Shown here piece by piece: positions 44,282 to 56,800 of a stretch of DNA of 64,000 bases. A model generated the notes under the pieces. It made no database searches. It was not told where the DNA came from and worked only from the letters and a program-made list of their open reading frames with translations. Made by a program: the position numbers and the translations under genes. The first letter of the stretch is position 1. Every line of letters starts with the position of its first letter. This stretch comes from Entomortierella parvispora. Lineage: Eukaryota > Mortierellomycota > Mortierellomycetes > Mortierellales > Mortierellaceae. The stretch is taken from contig OY752147.1 of assembly GCA_963573315.1 (NCBI GenBank), positions 558,001 through 622,000 on the forward strand, read 5' to 3'.

Positions 44282-45013
44282 TTCGGCTATGGGTCAAGGA
44301 GGCACAGTAGAAGAGGAGGGTGTCAGGAGCGATCGAAGGTATAGATTACAGGAGGGAATCTTGTGGTTGGTCAAGGAGGTTTGCTCAGAGACGAGATAGA
44401 GAGGCAGAGAGGGATAGCACATACAACAGAGACGGGAGATGAGTGATGGGAGGGAGAAATCAATGAAGAGAAGAAAGAGGTTTGGACACGCGAAACAAAA
44501 CGCACTGAACACCTCGACTCTCTTTCTCGCTCTCACTCAGACCCGCATCACACTCAGGGCAACAAAAAAAATCTGTCTGTCGGTCTGTGGCTGAGAATGA
44601 AAAAAAGTGCACACACACACACACAGTTCACCTGCAAAGGCTCTCTCTCTCTCTCACTCACTCTCCTCTCGAGTCGCCTCACTCATCGCGCATCTTTCCT
44701 CCCTTTTCCTTTTCTCCTTTTTCTCCATCAATCACACAATCACGCAATCACACAATCGCCCTCACACACGCCACACTCCCGCTCGCCCCCGTGCCTTCTT
44801 CCTTTATTCATTCTCGGTCGCATTCCCCCCGCCATTCGCTGTCTACCCTGCCCTCCCTTCACACCGACTATTGTTGTTGTTCTCTGCTTGTCTTGTTGTT
44901 TACTACCGCCTTCCTTCAACCACGCGTGCACACACAAAAAAGAAACTGGCCCCTAGCCACGATCCGCACCAGGTTCTTCACAACGGGAGGCCTTCCTCGA
45001 TACACGTCCATAC
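44282..45013. promoter_or_regulatory. Divergent promoter region of RanGAP and Mps1
   Basis: 732 bp between start codons. Contains a CA run at 44610-44626, a CT run at about 44641-44655 and long CT-rich stretches. Open frames predicted here on both strands reflect these simple repeats. Confidence 0.5.
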
Positions 45014-47850
45014 ATGGTGGACCATGAAGCCCCAGAGACTGTAAGCCATGCGTGCCCAGACTTGTGCCGTTTCATTCACTTGAAAGCACCTGTTGACCAC
45101 TTGTATTCTCTTTAGCGCCGAGGTCCTCCTCCAAAACTGCCGTCTGTGACTGTTGGACCAACAAAGGATAAAGAGGCCCACCTTGCAGCTTATTTTGAAG
45201 GAGAGCAGAGCGTGCTGTCCTTGGGCGGCAGCTCGTCGTCCGCAACGGTAAGGGGGGTAAGGAACTAATGGATCGTTTGGTGGCAACAAAGAGCTACACC
45301 GTATTTAGTCCGCTTTCTTATGATTTTATAAATGGTTATGGATTTCTAGCCGCGGTTTACTTCTCCACCGCCACACAGACATCTTCGCTCACTTCCAGGA
45401 GCAGGAAAAGAAAATTACCACCCTCGAGGGCGAACCTCCCGATCACTATTGCCCACCAGCTCTGCAAAACCAGATGCGCCCATTTTTAATTGGGGAAAAC
45501 CACGAAACGACACTGCAGAGGCTCCCGATGATCATGAGGAAGACATCTCGCCGAGTTTTAAGACAGGTATGGACTGCTGCCATTTCAAGGTCAAGATACT
45601 ATTTTGATAACGCAACTCAGCTGGAGACTAATAGAGAGTTCCTTTGGGATAGCTGAACCTCTAGATTTGGAGTCTACAACGCCAGAGTCAGGAGAGAGAC
45701 ATTCAATATTTCCCAGGAATTCTGTTTCAGTGGCATTGACCTCATCGACGCAAGCTGTGGTTGCAGAGGACGTCCCAGTAAACCTGGCAGGCGGATCAAG
45801 TCCAGCAAATAAGAGACCTATGCCTAAGCACGAACATGTTGTCAAAAGGATGAGACACTCATCAAGGGTATGTAATGGATATGACTTCCTGCGCCTGGAC
45901 ATCCGCTGTCGTTTTACTGAATTGAAATCTTCATGTTTCTGACTGTACACTAGCCTGGAGATCAACAGTCGGAGGCTGTGATATTTGCCATGCCAACCAC
46001 GCCACCACTGGCACCAGAACAACCGAAAAAGCTTGAGAATGACTCCAAAGTCCAACAACTGGATCGTTCAAGCAAGAGTGAACCAACACCAGGAGAAACA
46101 GAAATACCGCACATTTCTATTCGAAAATCATTACCATTACCATCCACGCCAATAGCGCCACCAGCACCATCAGCACCATCAGCACCATCAGCACCATCAG
46201 CACCAGCGCATGCATCGGAAGCACATCCCCCACCCATATCAAAGCCAACTGCTAGCAGGTCGCTGGAAGGCATTGCTGCAATCGCTCAAAGTTTAGTAGT
46301 AGGGGCATCCAAACCTACACCTCCTCAGCCACCTATGAGTCCACCTACTTCCCGACCAAGACCAAGATCGGATACAACACATCTCCGAGAAGAGCTGGGC
46401 GACCGGCCGGTAGTGATGGTGAGTACGAAGCTGTTTGAAAAAGAAAGTTATATAGGGCCATGCCTGACCCTTGTTTTCCTCGACTTTACTGTTCTCTTAG
46501 GTGAACAATCGTCCTTTTACAAAATTGGCACAAATTGGCAAAGGGGGTAGCTCCAAAGTTTACAGAGTTCTCACGCCCATGAACAAGATTTTTGCCTTGA
46601 AGCGGGTCACCTATGACCCTCATGACACCGCAATTGCCACTAGTTACCTCAATGAGGTTCGTCTTCTAGGCCAGCTGGCTGGGAACCCTCATATTGTTCG
46701 TTTGTTCGACGCTGAGCACAATTCGGCCAAAGGAACACTGACCATGGTATGTGAACAGATGAACAGATGAATAATGTTGAACCAAGCAAAAGGAGGTAGC
46801 TGACGGTACGATTTTCTTGTCAAAGATCATGGAGTGCGGCGAGGTTGACCTAGCGACAATGCTTCTCAGGCGGCGATTTCATCCGTTTGATGTTCATTTC
46901 GTTGGCTATTATTGGCGACAGGTAAATTATCTGTATAGAGAAGGGAATCTGAAGGCCGTGTCCATCGAATGCATTCTGACCACCAGTTTTGTTGTACATA
47001 TTACTAGATGCTAGAAGCCGTTCAGGTCCTGCATGACGAGAAAATCGTTCATTCGGACCTGAAGCCAGCCAACTTTCTCTTGATTGAGGGAGCCTTAAAG
47101 CTTATTGACTTTGGGATAGCAAATGCGATCGCCAACGACACTACCAACATTCACCGAGAGGGTCAGCAAGGGACAGCAAACTACATGCCGCCAGAAGCAA
47201 TCGCATCCAATCCTGGATCAGGTGGCCTTCGGAAACTGGGTCGAGCATCGGATGTATGGTCACTGGGCTGTATTTTATACCAGATGGTTTATGGCAAGAC
47301 CCCATTCTCGGACACACTAAATGTCTACCAGAAAATGAACCTCATCACCAACCGAGACCACAAAATTCCTTTCCCAGAAACAACGCTGTCACCCTTGGAT
47401 GTCAGGAAGCATCCCGCAACTGCAAACCCTCAACAATCATCCACCAACATACCCGCTACCTCTGCTGGATCAGAGTCAGGCACCTCATCAGCTTTGACGC
47501 CAGCGGGCAATGCACCCTCCGCAAATGTACAAAAGACCATCATTGTCGATCCGCAACTTGTCGAGATGATGCAGGGCTGTTTACGTTACGACGCAAAAGA
47601 CAGGTTTACAATTCCGCAACTATTAGATCACCCCTTTGTCCGATCTTCATCCGCGGGCTACTGTCCTACCCCCGTATCATCGCCTCCATCGCTGGTCCCG
47701 TCCTCGTCGACTTTGGCGCCTCTTACCCTGGATGCGGTGATGGCAATTATGAAGAGAACTTTAGCACTTGGACCCGAAAAAATTGCAACTGGCAATATCG
47801 AACTGCAGGCTGCTGCGATGCTAACACAGCTTCAGCAGCGCAGAAAATAA
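45014..47850 (+). CDS. MPS1: Mps1/TTK dual-specificity checkpoint kinase
   Basis: Eight exons (45014-45040, 45116-45247, 45350-45566, 45635-45867, 45954-46418, 46501-46746, 46826-46921, 47008-47850) give about 752 residues. The kinase domain starts near 363 (FTKLAQIGKGGSSKVYRV), with ATP-binding K392, then the Mps1 signature VHSDLKPANFLLIEGALKL (HSD, not HRD; catalytic D489), DFG 506-508 and GTANYMPPEAI in the activation segment. The N-terminal ~360 residues are disordered, with a KEN sequence (about 73-75) that could be an APC/C degron and an (Ala-Pro-Ser)n repeat. Mps1 drives the spindle assembly checkpoint and, in yeast, spindle pole duplication. All joins keep phase; exon 1 codes only nine residues. 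Confidence 0.93.
46164..46208 (+). repeat. 9-bp coding repeat in Mps1
   Basis: Four perfect copies of GCACCATCA plus a fifth variant encode (Ala-Pro-Ser)n in the disordered N-terminal region of the kinase. Confidence 0.9.
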
Positions 47851-48130
47851 ATTAAAAAACACCGTAATGTGTAATATTTTTGAGCAAGAGAAACCCCACA
47901 GCTTTTTTTTTTTTTTTTGTGGCATCTTCCCATGTGCTGCCAGAAAAATGGATAGGTGATATGCAAATTGTATTGATGTTCAGGGATATCTATGGTACAG
48001 ATGTTTTTTTTCTTTCTTTCGTGTCTGTCATTCCCTTTTCGATCCTTTCGATTGTCCAGAAGAACAGGGAATAAATAGAAATGGAATAATAGAGGTCCGG
48101 AGGAAGGAGATGATAGGATATTTGTGTCGT

Positions 48131-48613
48131 CTACTTGTGGAAGCGGAAGAAGGTAGAGGACTTCTTGAGCTCACGCTTGGACAACTTCTCCTTGTTCTTT
48201 CTTTTCCTGTCCTCCTTGGCCATCTTGTGCTTGGCATGGTTGGCATCCTTGCGTCCACTGGTTGAGATCTTCTTCTCCTCTCCTGTCACTGAGGTATCAA
48301 CAGCTATTTATCAAAGAAAGGACCGCTTTGTTAGAAAGACTGGTAACAAAAAAAGCAGCAAAAAGCACCACTATTCCTGAAGTATGAAGGTAAAGTTGGG
48401 AATGAAGGATATTGAGAACTTACTCTTCTCGACCTCCATAAGCTCCTCGCCACGGGCCTGGGCCTCGAGCTCCGAGGTCTTGGGACCCTGAGCATCCTTC
48501 TTCAGACGCTCAGACAGACGGTGAACACGAGCAGTCTCGACAGGGCCGAAAATCATTTCACGCTTGATGGAGCGGAACTTGCGTGCGGATTTTGAGCGGA
48601 GACCCTTTGCCAT
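48131..48613 (-). CDS. DUF2423/LLPH-type ribosome biogenesis protein
   Basis: Two minus-strand exons (48613-48424, 48303-48131) give 120 residues. The start MAKGLRSKSARKFRSIKREM and IFGPVETARVHRLSERL are characteristic of the DUF2423 (LLP homologue) domain of small, very basic nucleolar proteins. The C-terminal exon is Lys/Arg-rich and ends KKSSTFFRFHK. The join (ACT codon, A/CT) is clean. The family is linked to 60S subunit assembly by localisation and interaction data in other species; a role here is inferred. It diverges from the PDI gene and runs tail-to-tail with Mps1, with 280 bp between stops. Confidence 0.85.
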
Positions 48614-49387
48614 TATGAATGAATGTGATATGAGAGGAGGTTAATGGGATTATGGAGAGGACGATGAAAGAGAATGTGATGCATCAGGTGTGAAAAAAAA
48701 AAGAAAAAAAATTAACAACAAACTGTGACGGTCAAATCAGTGATTCAATTTTGGTGGCGCAAATAGCCCGGAGCAAACCCTGGAGGGAAACCAGATTTCT
48801 TGGAGCTGCTGGCGCCGCTCAATCTCGTTATCGTTGGCTACTAACAAATACAGAGGTGTCAAAATGAGAGAACAGCGTAAGTGAGAGGGAAAGAGCAGCG
48901 TGAGGAACCGTCGCTGGCTAGTCTACGAGGACGACATGCGCGGAGATCGAGGGACCAGCTGCACAGCCGCGGGCATGCTGGAATGTTGGCATATCGGTGT
49001 CACTCAAAGAAAGGGGACGCGCCGCACCCTCGAGGCCAGCAGCGAGCCCATGGTCGGTTGGCGCACGGTGGTTGGGTCCAAACGAGCGGTACTATTCCAG
49101 TTCGTCCCCTGAGCTCCTTCCCTGCCCTGACAAATGCAGCAAGCAACTCGCCCAGCCAATAGGAGCGAGACAACGCGTGTGGGAGGAGAACCTGTGCGAC
49201 TGGCCCCACGTACACAGTCACGTACGCGAATCTTGCTGGCTCCCTCTTCCCACCCTGCCCCCTGTGAAGCATCTGCTCTGCGCTTCTTTTTTTATCTTTC
49301 CTTCATCTCTCTCATCTTCTTTCTCTTCACTCCTACTCTCTTCACCTCTCCCCTTCTTTCTTTCCCACCGTACAACCTCTTACAGCC
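48614..49387. promoter_or_regulatory. Divergent promoter region of the LLPH-type gene and PDI
   Basis: No gene supported. Two direct CACGTAC heptamers (49207-49213 and 49219-49225) and a CCAAT box (49156-49160) lie within 240 bp of the PDI ATG, and a CT-rich leader occupies about 49285-49375. CACGT cores of this kind resemble bZIP or Hac1-type sites, fitting an ER chaperone gene, but this is only a motif match. Confidence 0.4.
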
Positions 49388-51309
49388 ATGCGTCTTTCCG
49401 CTGCCATCGCTCTCGTCGGTCTTGCCGCTACCTCCCTCTTTGCTGGCGTTAACGCTGAAGCCGAGGCCAACTCTGACGTCCTCGTGTTGAACCAGAAGAA
49501 CTTTGCTTCTACCGTCCCCTCTGAGAAGCTGATCCTCGTCGAGTTCTACGCTCCCTGGTGCGGACACTGCAAGGCCCTTGGTATGTTGAACTGCAACTCC
49601 TGGTTCATGATTCATCCTGAGTGGAATGCCACCTCAATGGGCTTGCTTGCCATCTAGAGTTTTTTATACTGACACTCACTCTCTCAATGCTCTCTCTCTC
49701 TTCTACGCGTTCTAGCTCCCGAGTACGAGATTGCTGCCACCCAGCTCAAGGAGCACAACATCCCCATCGCCAAGGTTGACTGCACTGTCGAGACCGACCT
49801 CTGCCAGGAGCACGGAGTCCAGGGCTACCCGACCTTGAAGGTCTTCAAGTAAGGAAACATCTTTTTCGTTAATTGGCTTTTATCTTCAGGAAAAGACCCG
49901 ACACCGCGATCCGCAAATAGGGTCATGAATTTGGGCCAAAGAATGCGGGCCAATGGCTTGTTGACAGCACTCGTACGGCACAGCATGGAGAATGGACAGC
50001 CAGGATGGAAATTTCTCAGGGGCTGCCTCTTGCCTGTTTCTCTCAGTCGCTTCTGACACTTCATTCCTGTTTCGTGTTTCTTAGGGAGGGTGTCCCCACC
50101 GACTACAACGGTCCCCGCAAGGCTGACGGCATTGTCAGCTACCTTAAGAAGCAGAACCTCCCTGCCCTCTCTGAACTCACCGCCGACACCGTCTCTGCTT
50201 TCTCTGTCTCTGACAAGGTCGTTATTGTCGGTGTCCTCCCCAAGGACTCTGAGAAGCGTGCTGTCCTCGAGAAGGTTGCTAACGATCTTCGTGACGAATA
50301 TGTCTTTGGTGTTGTTGAAGAGAGCGAGGATGTCAAGTCTGGCATTGTCCTCTACAAGAAATTCGATGAGGGCAAGAACGTCCTCGACGGTGACTTTGAT
50401 GCCGAGTCCTTGACCACCTTCATTCGCGCCAACGCCGTCCCCACCATGGATGAGATCGGACCCACCAACTATGCTACGTAAGGCCACTTTGATGATGCTA
50501 AGCTGCAATGGAAGAAAACCGTCCCTGGCTGACATAGAGCTAACCGAACTTGACATCTGTCTTTACTTAGCTACATGGAGGCTGGTATCCCTCTCGCTTA
50601 CCTCTTCTTCTCGTCCCCCGCTGAGCGCGCACAGTTCCCCGAGATCGAGGCTGTGGCCAAGGAGTTGAAGGGCAAGATGAACTTTGTCTACATTGATGCC
50701 AAAAAGTTTGGCGCTCATGCTGCCAACTTGAACCTCAAGGAGTCCTGGCCCGCTTTCGGTGTCCAGAACGTCGTCAGCGGCGCCAAGTTCTCCTTGGAGC
50801 AGGAGGGCGAGCTCACTGTTGAGAAGATGAAGACCTTTGCCGAGGACGTCTTGGCTGGTAAGGTTGAGGCCTCCGTCAAGACTGAGGCTATCCCCGAGAC
50901 CAATGATGGACCCGTCAAGATCGTTGTCGGCCAGCAGTACAAGGAGATTGTTGAGGACCAGACCAAGGATGTCTTGATCGAGTTCTATGCTCCCTGGTGC
51001 GGCCACTGCAAGAACTTGGCTCCCATCTACGAGGAGCTCGGTGCGTTGTACAAGGGATCCGATATTGTGATCGCCAAGATTGACGCGACCGCCAACGACC
51101 TTCCTTCGGACCTGCCCTTCCAGGTCCAGGGCTTCCCCACCATCAAGCTCCGTAAGGCCGGCTCTTCCGAATACACCGACTATGATGGTCAGCGTACTTT
51201 GGAGGCTTTTGTCGAGTTCTTGGGCAACCACGCCGTCAACAAGTTCGAGGTGAACGTGACCGAGGAGAAGCCCGTCACCGCTGAGGACATTGAGCACGAC
51301 GAGCTGTAA
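49388..51309 (+). CDS. PDI1: Protein disulfide isomerase with HDEL retention signal
   Basis: Four exons (49388-49580, 49716-49848, 50085-50477, 50571-51309) give 485 residues. Signal peptide about 1-23; thioredoxin domain a with CGHC at 58-61 ([12 protein letters not shown]); redox-inactive b and b' domains; domain a' with CGHC at about 383-386 ([14 protein letters not shown]); C-terminal HDEL. This is the complete a-b-b'-a' PDI layout. It forms and isomerises disulfides in the ER lumen. Intron 1 interrupts the first thioredoxin fold three residues after the CGHC. The 5' region carries possible unfolded-protein-response sites (see the regulatory entry). Confidence 0.97.
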
Positions 51310-51656
51310 ATAGGATTCCAGGAGAGTAACTATTTAGTTGGATGGTCAGAGTAAGTCTGGAGCAATGCCAGGCAACTCAGTGGCACGTCCTTCACATTGT
51401 ACAGTAAAAAATGATATTTCTCACACCCATTGTTGTCTGCGTTGTTCTCTTTACAACGCCCCTCCTTTGATGGCTTTCCAAAATCTTCATGAAAATATTA
51501 TGAAATACCTCGAGTTATTTATAATATTTTCTCCATAAAAATTAAAAAAAAGACACAAAAATGTGCCATCTCTCCCTTCTCTTCTCCAAGTCCCGTCTCC
51601 TCATTCCTTTCACCTTTTTGCCATTCCCCTGCTTCCTCCTCCCTTCAGCTGGTGCA
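51310..51656. other. Intergenic, 3' end of PDI and leader of the HAD gene
   Basis: AT-rich 3' region with ATAATATTTTCTC near 51520, then a CT-rich leader. No gene seen. Confidence 0.5.
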
Positions 51657-53671
51657 ATGTTCTCGAGATTCCGCACCATCCCGGTCTCACGCAAGCCCTT
51701 CTGGAGCTTTGTCTCCTCGACGCCAGTTTCTCCAGGAACCATTGTTGCAAACAGGACGCGTCGACATGCTTTTCATTCCGACTCCACAGTCAAGGTCATC
51801 CCTGAAGCCAACTACAATGTCGTCTTTGACATTGATGGTGTCCTCATCAAGGTTCGTCCAATTACACCGAGCAACTCCCCATGCCCTTGCCTCTTTCTCC
51901 TCTGACCACGTCCTACATCCGCACCAATTTCTTTTGCTAACCTTTTACCCCTGTTACCCTGTTACGTTCGACCAACAGGGAAGTCAAGTCCTGCCTCAAA
52001 CGCGTCACGCCTTGGGACTTTTGCAATCGTAGGTTTTCATTCTTTTATGTCTAGGGCCGGATCGGACGAACCGTGCCACCCAATTTACCTGACCGTGCAT
52101 ACGCTGAATTCTATCATTATCTGATCCAGGAATAATGTCCCCTACATCTTTTTGACCAACGGAGGCGGTCTCAAGGAGGTTGACAAGGCGGAACAGCTCA
52201 GCAAAAAGATTGGCGTCCATGTAAGTATGATTCACTCTTGTGTCCAGAAATGTATGACAGCGGATGATCACACTTCCGTAAACAAAAGTTGAGAGCAGCG
52301 ATAGTTGCCTTTTGGTCTTGACCCACAAACGAAAATCGACTGTAACTTTAGATCTCGCCAAAACAATTGATCCTCTCTCATACCCCAATGCGGGCCTTGG
52401 CTCCGCAATATGAGGATAAAAACGTCTTGGTGGTCGGTGGCAACGGATCGGATTGTCGTAGGGTTGCCGAATGCTATGGGTTCAAGAACGTGGTCACTCC
52501 AGAAGAAGTCCATGCTGTCTATCCCGCTGTCTGCCCAAGTTCTGCAAATGAAGTTCGATCTGTGCCGCTACCAGAGGTAAGAAGGATGGCTAGCACTATT
52601 ATGGATGACTGGCACTATTATTCCTTTTTTGCAGAGAAATATGATAGGCAAGTAAGAAGAAACTGATATCCATTTTGAACTATTATCGACTGGGAATGTT
52701 TAGAAATACCTACAGAATGTGCATCGTCCAGTAGATGCGATCATGGTCTTTCACGATTCCGTGGATTGGGGCCGTGACCTTCAGGTGATTATGGATGCAT
52801 TGCTTTCAAGAGGTTAGTCTCGAGCTAGATGGATGAATGTTATTGAGTGCTGTGACAGGGAAGGCTTCTTACCGAATGTTTTTTGTTTGCTTAGATGGTG
52901 ACCTTAACACCGTGAAAACAGAGACGGAGCTTCATACAACCAAACAAAGCGTCCCTCTGTATTTTTCTAATTCTGATAAGGTATGTGGTTCTTTAGTTTT
53001 TTGTTTTTTGTTTTTGTTCTCCCAAGAGAGTTGGTTATGTATGATCTCATAGTCTAACCGTCTCTTCACCCTCCCAACCGGTATAGGTTTGGAGTAACGA
53101 ACATCCCAATCCAAGATTCGCTCAGGGAACGTTCAGATCCTGCCTTGAACGGATATACAAGGTATCTTTCAGGAGAAAAAGTACCGAGTTTTTGTTTACA
53201 TTGCACAACCTGGAACAGTCGTTAACACAATACTCTTGTTTAGGATATGACTGGACATGATCTGGAATACACCCTTTATGGAAAACCCATGAACGCTACA
53301 TATCGATATGCAGAATCTGTCCTCGATCAATTGGCTCCTGTTTACAACGATGGATTGCCCCATCGCCGAACAGTCTATGGTATGTACTATATAACAAGAA
53401 GCTTGACTTCGTCGGGCCTATGACAATCCGTAGTACTAACACCAGGATAATGTGCTCCCTCTTTGATTCAGCCATCGGAGATAACCCGTTCGCAGATATT
53501 GCAGGAGCCAATGCATATGGATGGAAGTCGCTGTTAGTCAAGACAGGAGTCTTCCAACCTCAAGGCGATGAGAATCACCATATTCACCCTGCAACCGCTG
53601 TGGTGGATGATGTTGAGGATGCCGTGCGATGGATTTTGTCCAAGGAAATCATGAAACAACATCCATTCTAA
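51657..53671 (+). CDS. HAD-superfamily hydrolase, HDHD5/CECR5 type
   Basis: Nine exons (51657-51851, 51979-52028, 52130-52220, 52352-52576, 52704-52812, 52895-52980, 53087-53161, 53244-53379, 53472-53671) give 388 residues. HAD motif 1 is VFDIDGVLIK (Asp 58 and 60), motif 2 is IFLTNGGG and motif 4 is AIGDNPFADIAGANAYGWKS. The C2-type cap region has HTPMRALAPQYEDKNVLVVG and VMVFHDSVDWGRDLQ, which fit the CECR5/HDHD5 branch. The basic N-terminus (MFSRFRTIPVSRKPFWSFVS) looks like a mitochondrial presequence. Substrate unknown in any organism I know of. All eight joins keep frame. It lies tail-to-tail with the large LRR-like gene, with 150 bp between stops. Confidence 0.88.
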
Positions 53672-53821
53672 ACAGGGGTTTTCTCTCCCTTTTCTTTTCC
53701 GTTTTTTTCTACTCAAGATGCCAATTTGACTCTTGTCCTCTCCTCTTTGTCTTTTCTCGACTTCTGTTATTCTGTACTTGTACGATAATAATAAATACAG
53801 TCTAGATTTTCTATTTTGCAT

Positions 53822-56800
53822 CTACGACAGTACGACACGACAGCTTGGTGCAAGAATCTTGACACGAGTTTCAAGGGCTGTCAATACGGGTCTTGTCACT
53901 AACGAGCCTTCTATCTTGATCTCCTTCAGAGCTAACCCTGGTGCCGTCTGGGTATTCGTTTCTGTCTCATCCCCCACCTCTTCCTTTTTACCCTGCATAG
54001 ACGAGGAAGAAACCAATAAGACCAAATTATCTAGACCCTCCAACATTTCCTTGACCTGTCCATCGGACAAATTTGTTCCTTCCAAGACCAGTTTTTGCAA
54101 CCTATGATATATTGCAGATCCTGTTTTCGAAGTTGATTCAATCGACGGCGGTCGTTGTTGCTGTTGTTGGCGTCGTGGTTCAAAAAGAGTCCAAAGGATA
54201 GCAGACCATGCATCCTTCATGAAATCCAGATGTCCGAGACGCACAGATTCAAGACGTGGGCTGCTTAACGGGATGAGAAGCCATTGGAGGTATGATTCTT
54301 GCATAGGACAATGCATCGTGATGGAAGAAGAAGGGTTTGAACTCTTGCCACTCAATGAGAGAGGAGAGGGATCCGCTTTGTTCTCTATCACCAATTCCCG
54401 GAGTCGAGACATTGAGATCACGGCTGTCCGTTCCACAAATGCCGAAGGTGAGGCCATAGAGGACGGGTTAGAATCGAAAGAGGGGTCCGAGGATGACCTC
54501 CTACCGGTGACAGTACTCCTGCTGCTGCTGCTCCTGATGACATTGGATGTTGTGGAAGGAGATGAGCCTGAGCGGACGGCTTGCGTCCCCGACCGAGGAA
54601 TGCAGGACGGTGATCGTTGAGGAGGATTCAAAGGGAAGGACACGCTGGGACTTCTACCAAGTCCTAAGGTTGAGGGAACGATCTTTCCCATCGGATCCTG
54701 ATCCTTGGCTCCAACTGCAAACGTTATGAACTTTTCATAGGAGTCTTCAGGGCCGGCAGGAGAAATCCATGCACCGCCGATATTAAGACGGTCTCCCTCT
54801 CCTCCTCCTCCTCCCGATAGAGGAGCCACGGCAGCCGCCGCTGCTGTAGTTGCTGCTGCGATCCGTTGTGTGGTTGCAGCCGACAAATCCATCATGAGAC
54901 CTGACAGTCCAAATGCCGATATCTGGAGTCTTGTGATCTGGGCACTAACCCGAAGGATAAACTGGGCAATCAAAGCATTCTGAGAACCCACAAACACTGT
55001 TGCCGATGCAGCCTGAACAGAAGCCGCGTCTTTGGTCTTTCCTGTTACCGTCGATGTCGCCTGGGGTAACTGTTGATGCTCTCTAAGAACAACGATATCG
55101 AGTTTCTCCAAGGTTGGGGCGGCTAGCTCGATAACTTTTGCTAGCAGGTCCAGACCTTTCTCGTCCAACGATGTAATATTCGCATGAAGACTTTGCAGTC
55201 GAGTCGTCACGCCATCCAACAGTTCACCAGTATCTCCCGGAGCAAGCGTCCTCAATGGGTTCTTTGCGGTCAAAATCCCCTGTTCTAGAGCCTTGAGGAT
55301 CTCTTTTGAGAACTTGAGACCGGGTGGAATCTTCTTCACAGCCCAACCAAGCGATTGAAATATAGCCTCCCGACCCAAAGAATCGGCCCCTGTAAGCTCC
55401 AAGATGGTTGCCCTTGGATCTTGGACTCTGGTCGAGACTATACTGTTTCGCCCGCCCGTGTCCTTTAGTTCGACGTGGAGGTAAGGGAACTGTCGGTGGT
55501 GCTGCCCATGATTCTTTTTCATCTCATCTTCCCCTTCTTCTGTTCCTTGTTTCTGACCGTATAGAGATTGATGATTATGGTGATTACGACGAGTAGAAGA
55601 ACAAATCACACAGGGCTCGACAGATTCCTGAATGATTTCAAAAACCCTCGAGAGTTCCTCCACCCGACATTGTGCTCCAAACTCCACAAGACTACGCCTG
55701 TTCTTATGGATGATCGATCTTAATTGAGTCTCCTGTGACGCCAGATCGATATCATGACAGAGCGTCAGCTTCTGCAGTTGACCTGAATACACCAAATCGG
55801 TATATGGTCGCTTGTTGGACGAAATGATGACGGACGAAATCTCGGCCTGGGGTTGTCGGATCACAATATCAACTTGCTCTTGTTGATGCTCGTACTTTGG
55901 TCGGGATGCAGATGAGGACGCCTGGGCGGTCGATGGCGATAAAGGGGAAGAGAACGCTGACGACGAGGTCGAAACCGACTCATTGACAGTCAGATACAGA
56001 GCTTCAAGTCGAATTTGTCGAAAGCCCGTGGTCGCTCGGTGAACGAGATCAAACGTCGTGTCAACGTCAACACATTGAAGACCAAGTTCTGTAAGTCGTT
56101 GGCATCGCCGAATTAGATCCTCCATTTTGACTTGATCCTGTTTCCAACTATCGCTCAGTATTGATCCCTGGATAAAAAGGGAACGTAGCTGAATCGACCC
56201 AGGAAGTCCTGGGATCAAAGGCCCTGGACTCCCCGGCGACATTGCAGTTGGGCTCTCGGCCACGGTTAAAGGCAGCGGAACTGATGGTATCGAGGATGCA
56301 GCAATTGTAGACTTGCTCAACCGATTCCAAAAGTAATCACACCGCTCCAATATCAAAGACTGAACTCGTGTATTGGCCATGATTTGCATGATTGGGTCGA
56401 ATCTCCTGTTCCGGTTCAAGATATCTCTAGTGGGTCCTTGACTTTGGCAAAGATCCAGTCTTAGACTCAACACGTTCGTTTTTTGCAGAGCGTCCCGCAA
56501 CATTCTCAGATCTTCAAGAGTCGTCTCCCAATCCAGGGCCAACTCCAATTCGTGAATAAACCTAGCTCGCTCCAAGGCTTCATAAAACTGTCGAGCTACG
56601 GTTGAAGAGAGCAATCGGACTCGGACAAACCCCCGAACTTCATCAAACTGACCCCGGTTCTGATTCAAAACCAAGTCCCGGAAAGGCCGCGTCCATGACT
56701 CTCGATAGGTAGATCGGAAATGATCCAGACAGACCCATTTCACATGCCCCTGCGCGGTCACGATCCTGTAAAGGTTTCCGAGAACCTTGGACTCATCCTT

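Noticed and set aside
44587-45044. Open frames up to 146 residues across a CA/CT-rich stretch
   Set aside because: Simple-repeat composition in the divergent promoter of RanGAP and Mps1.
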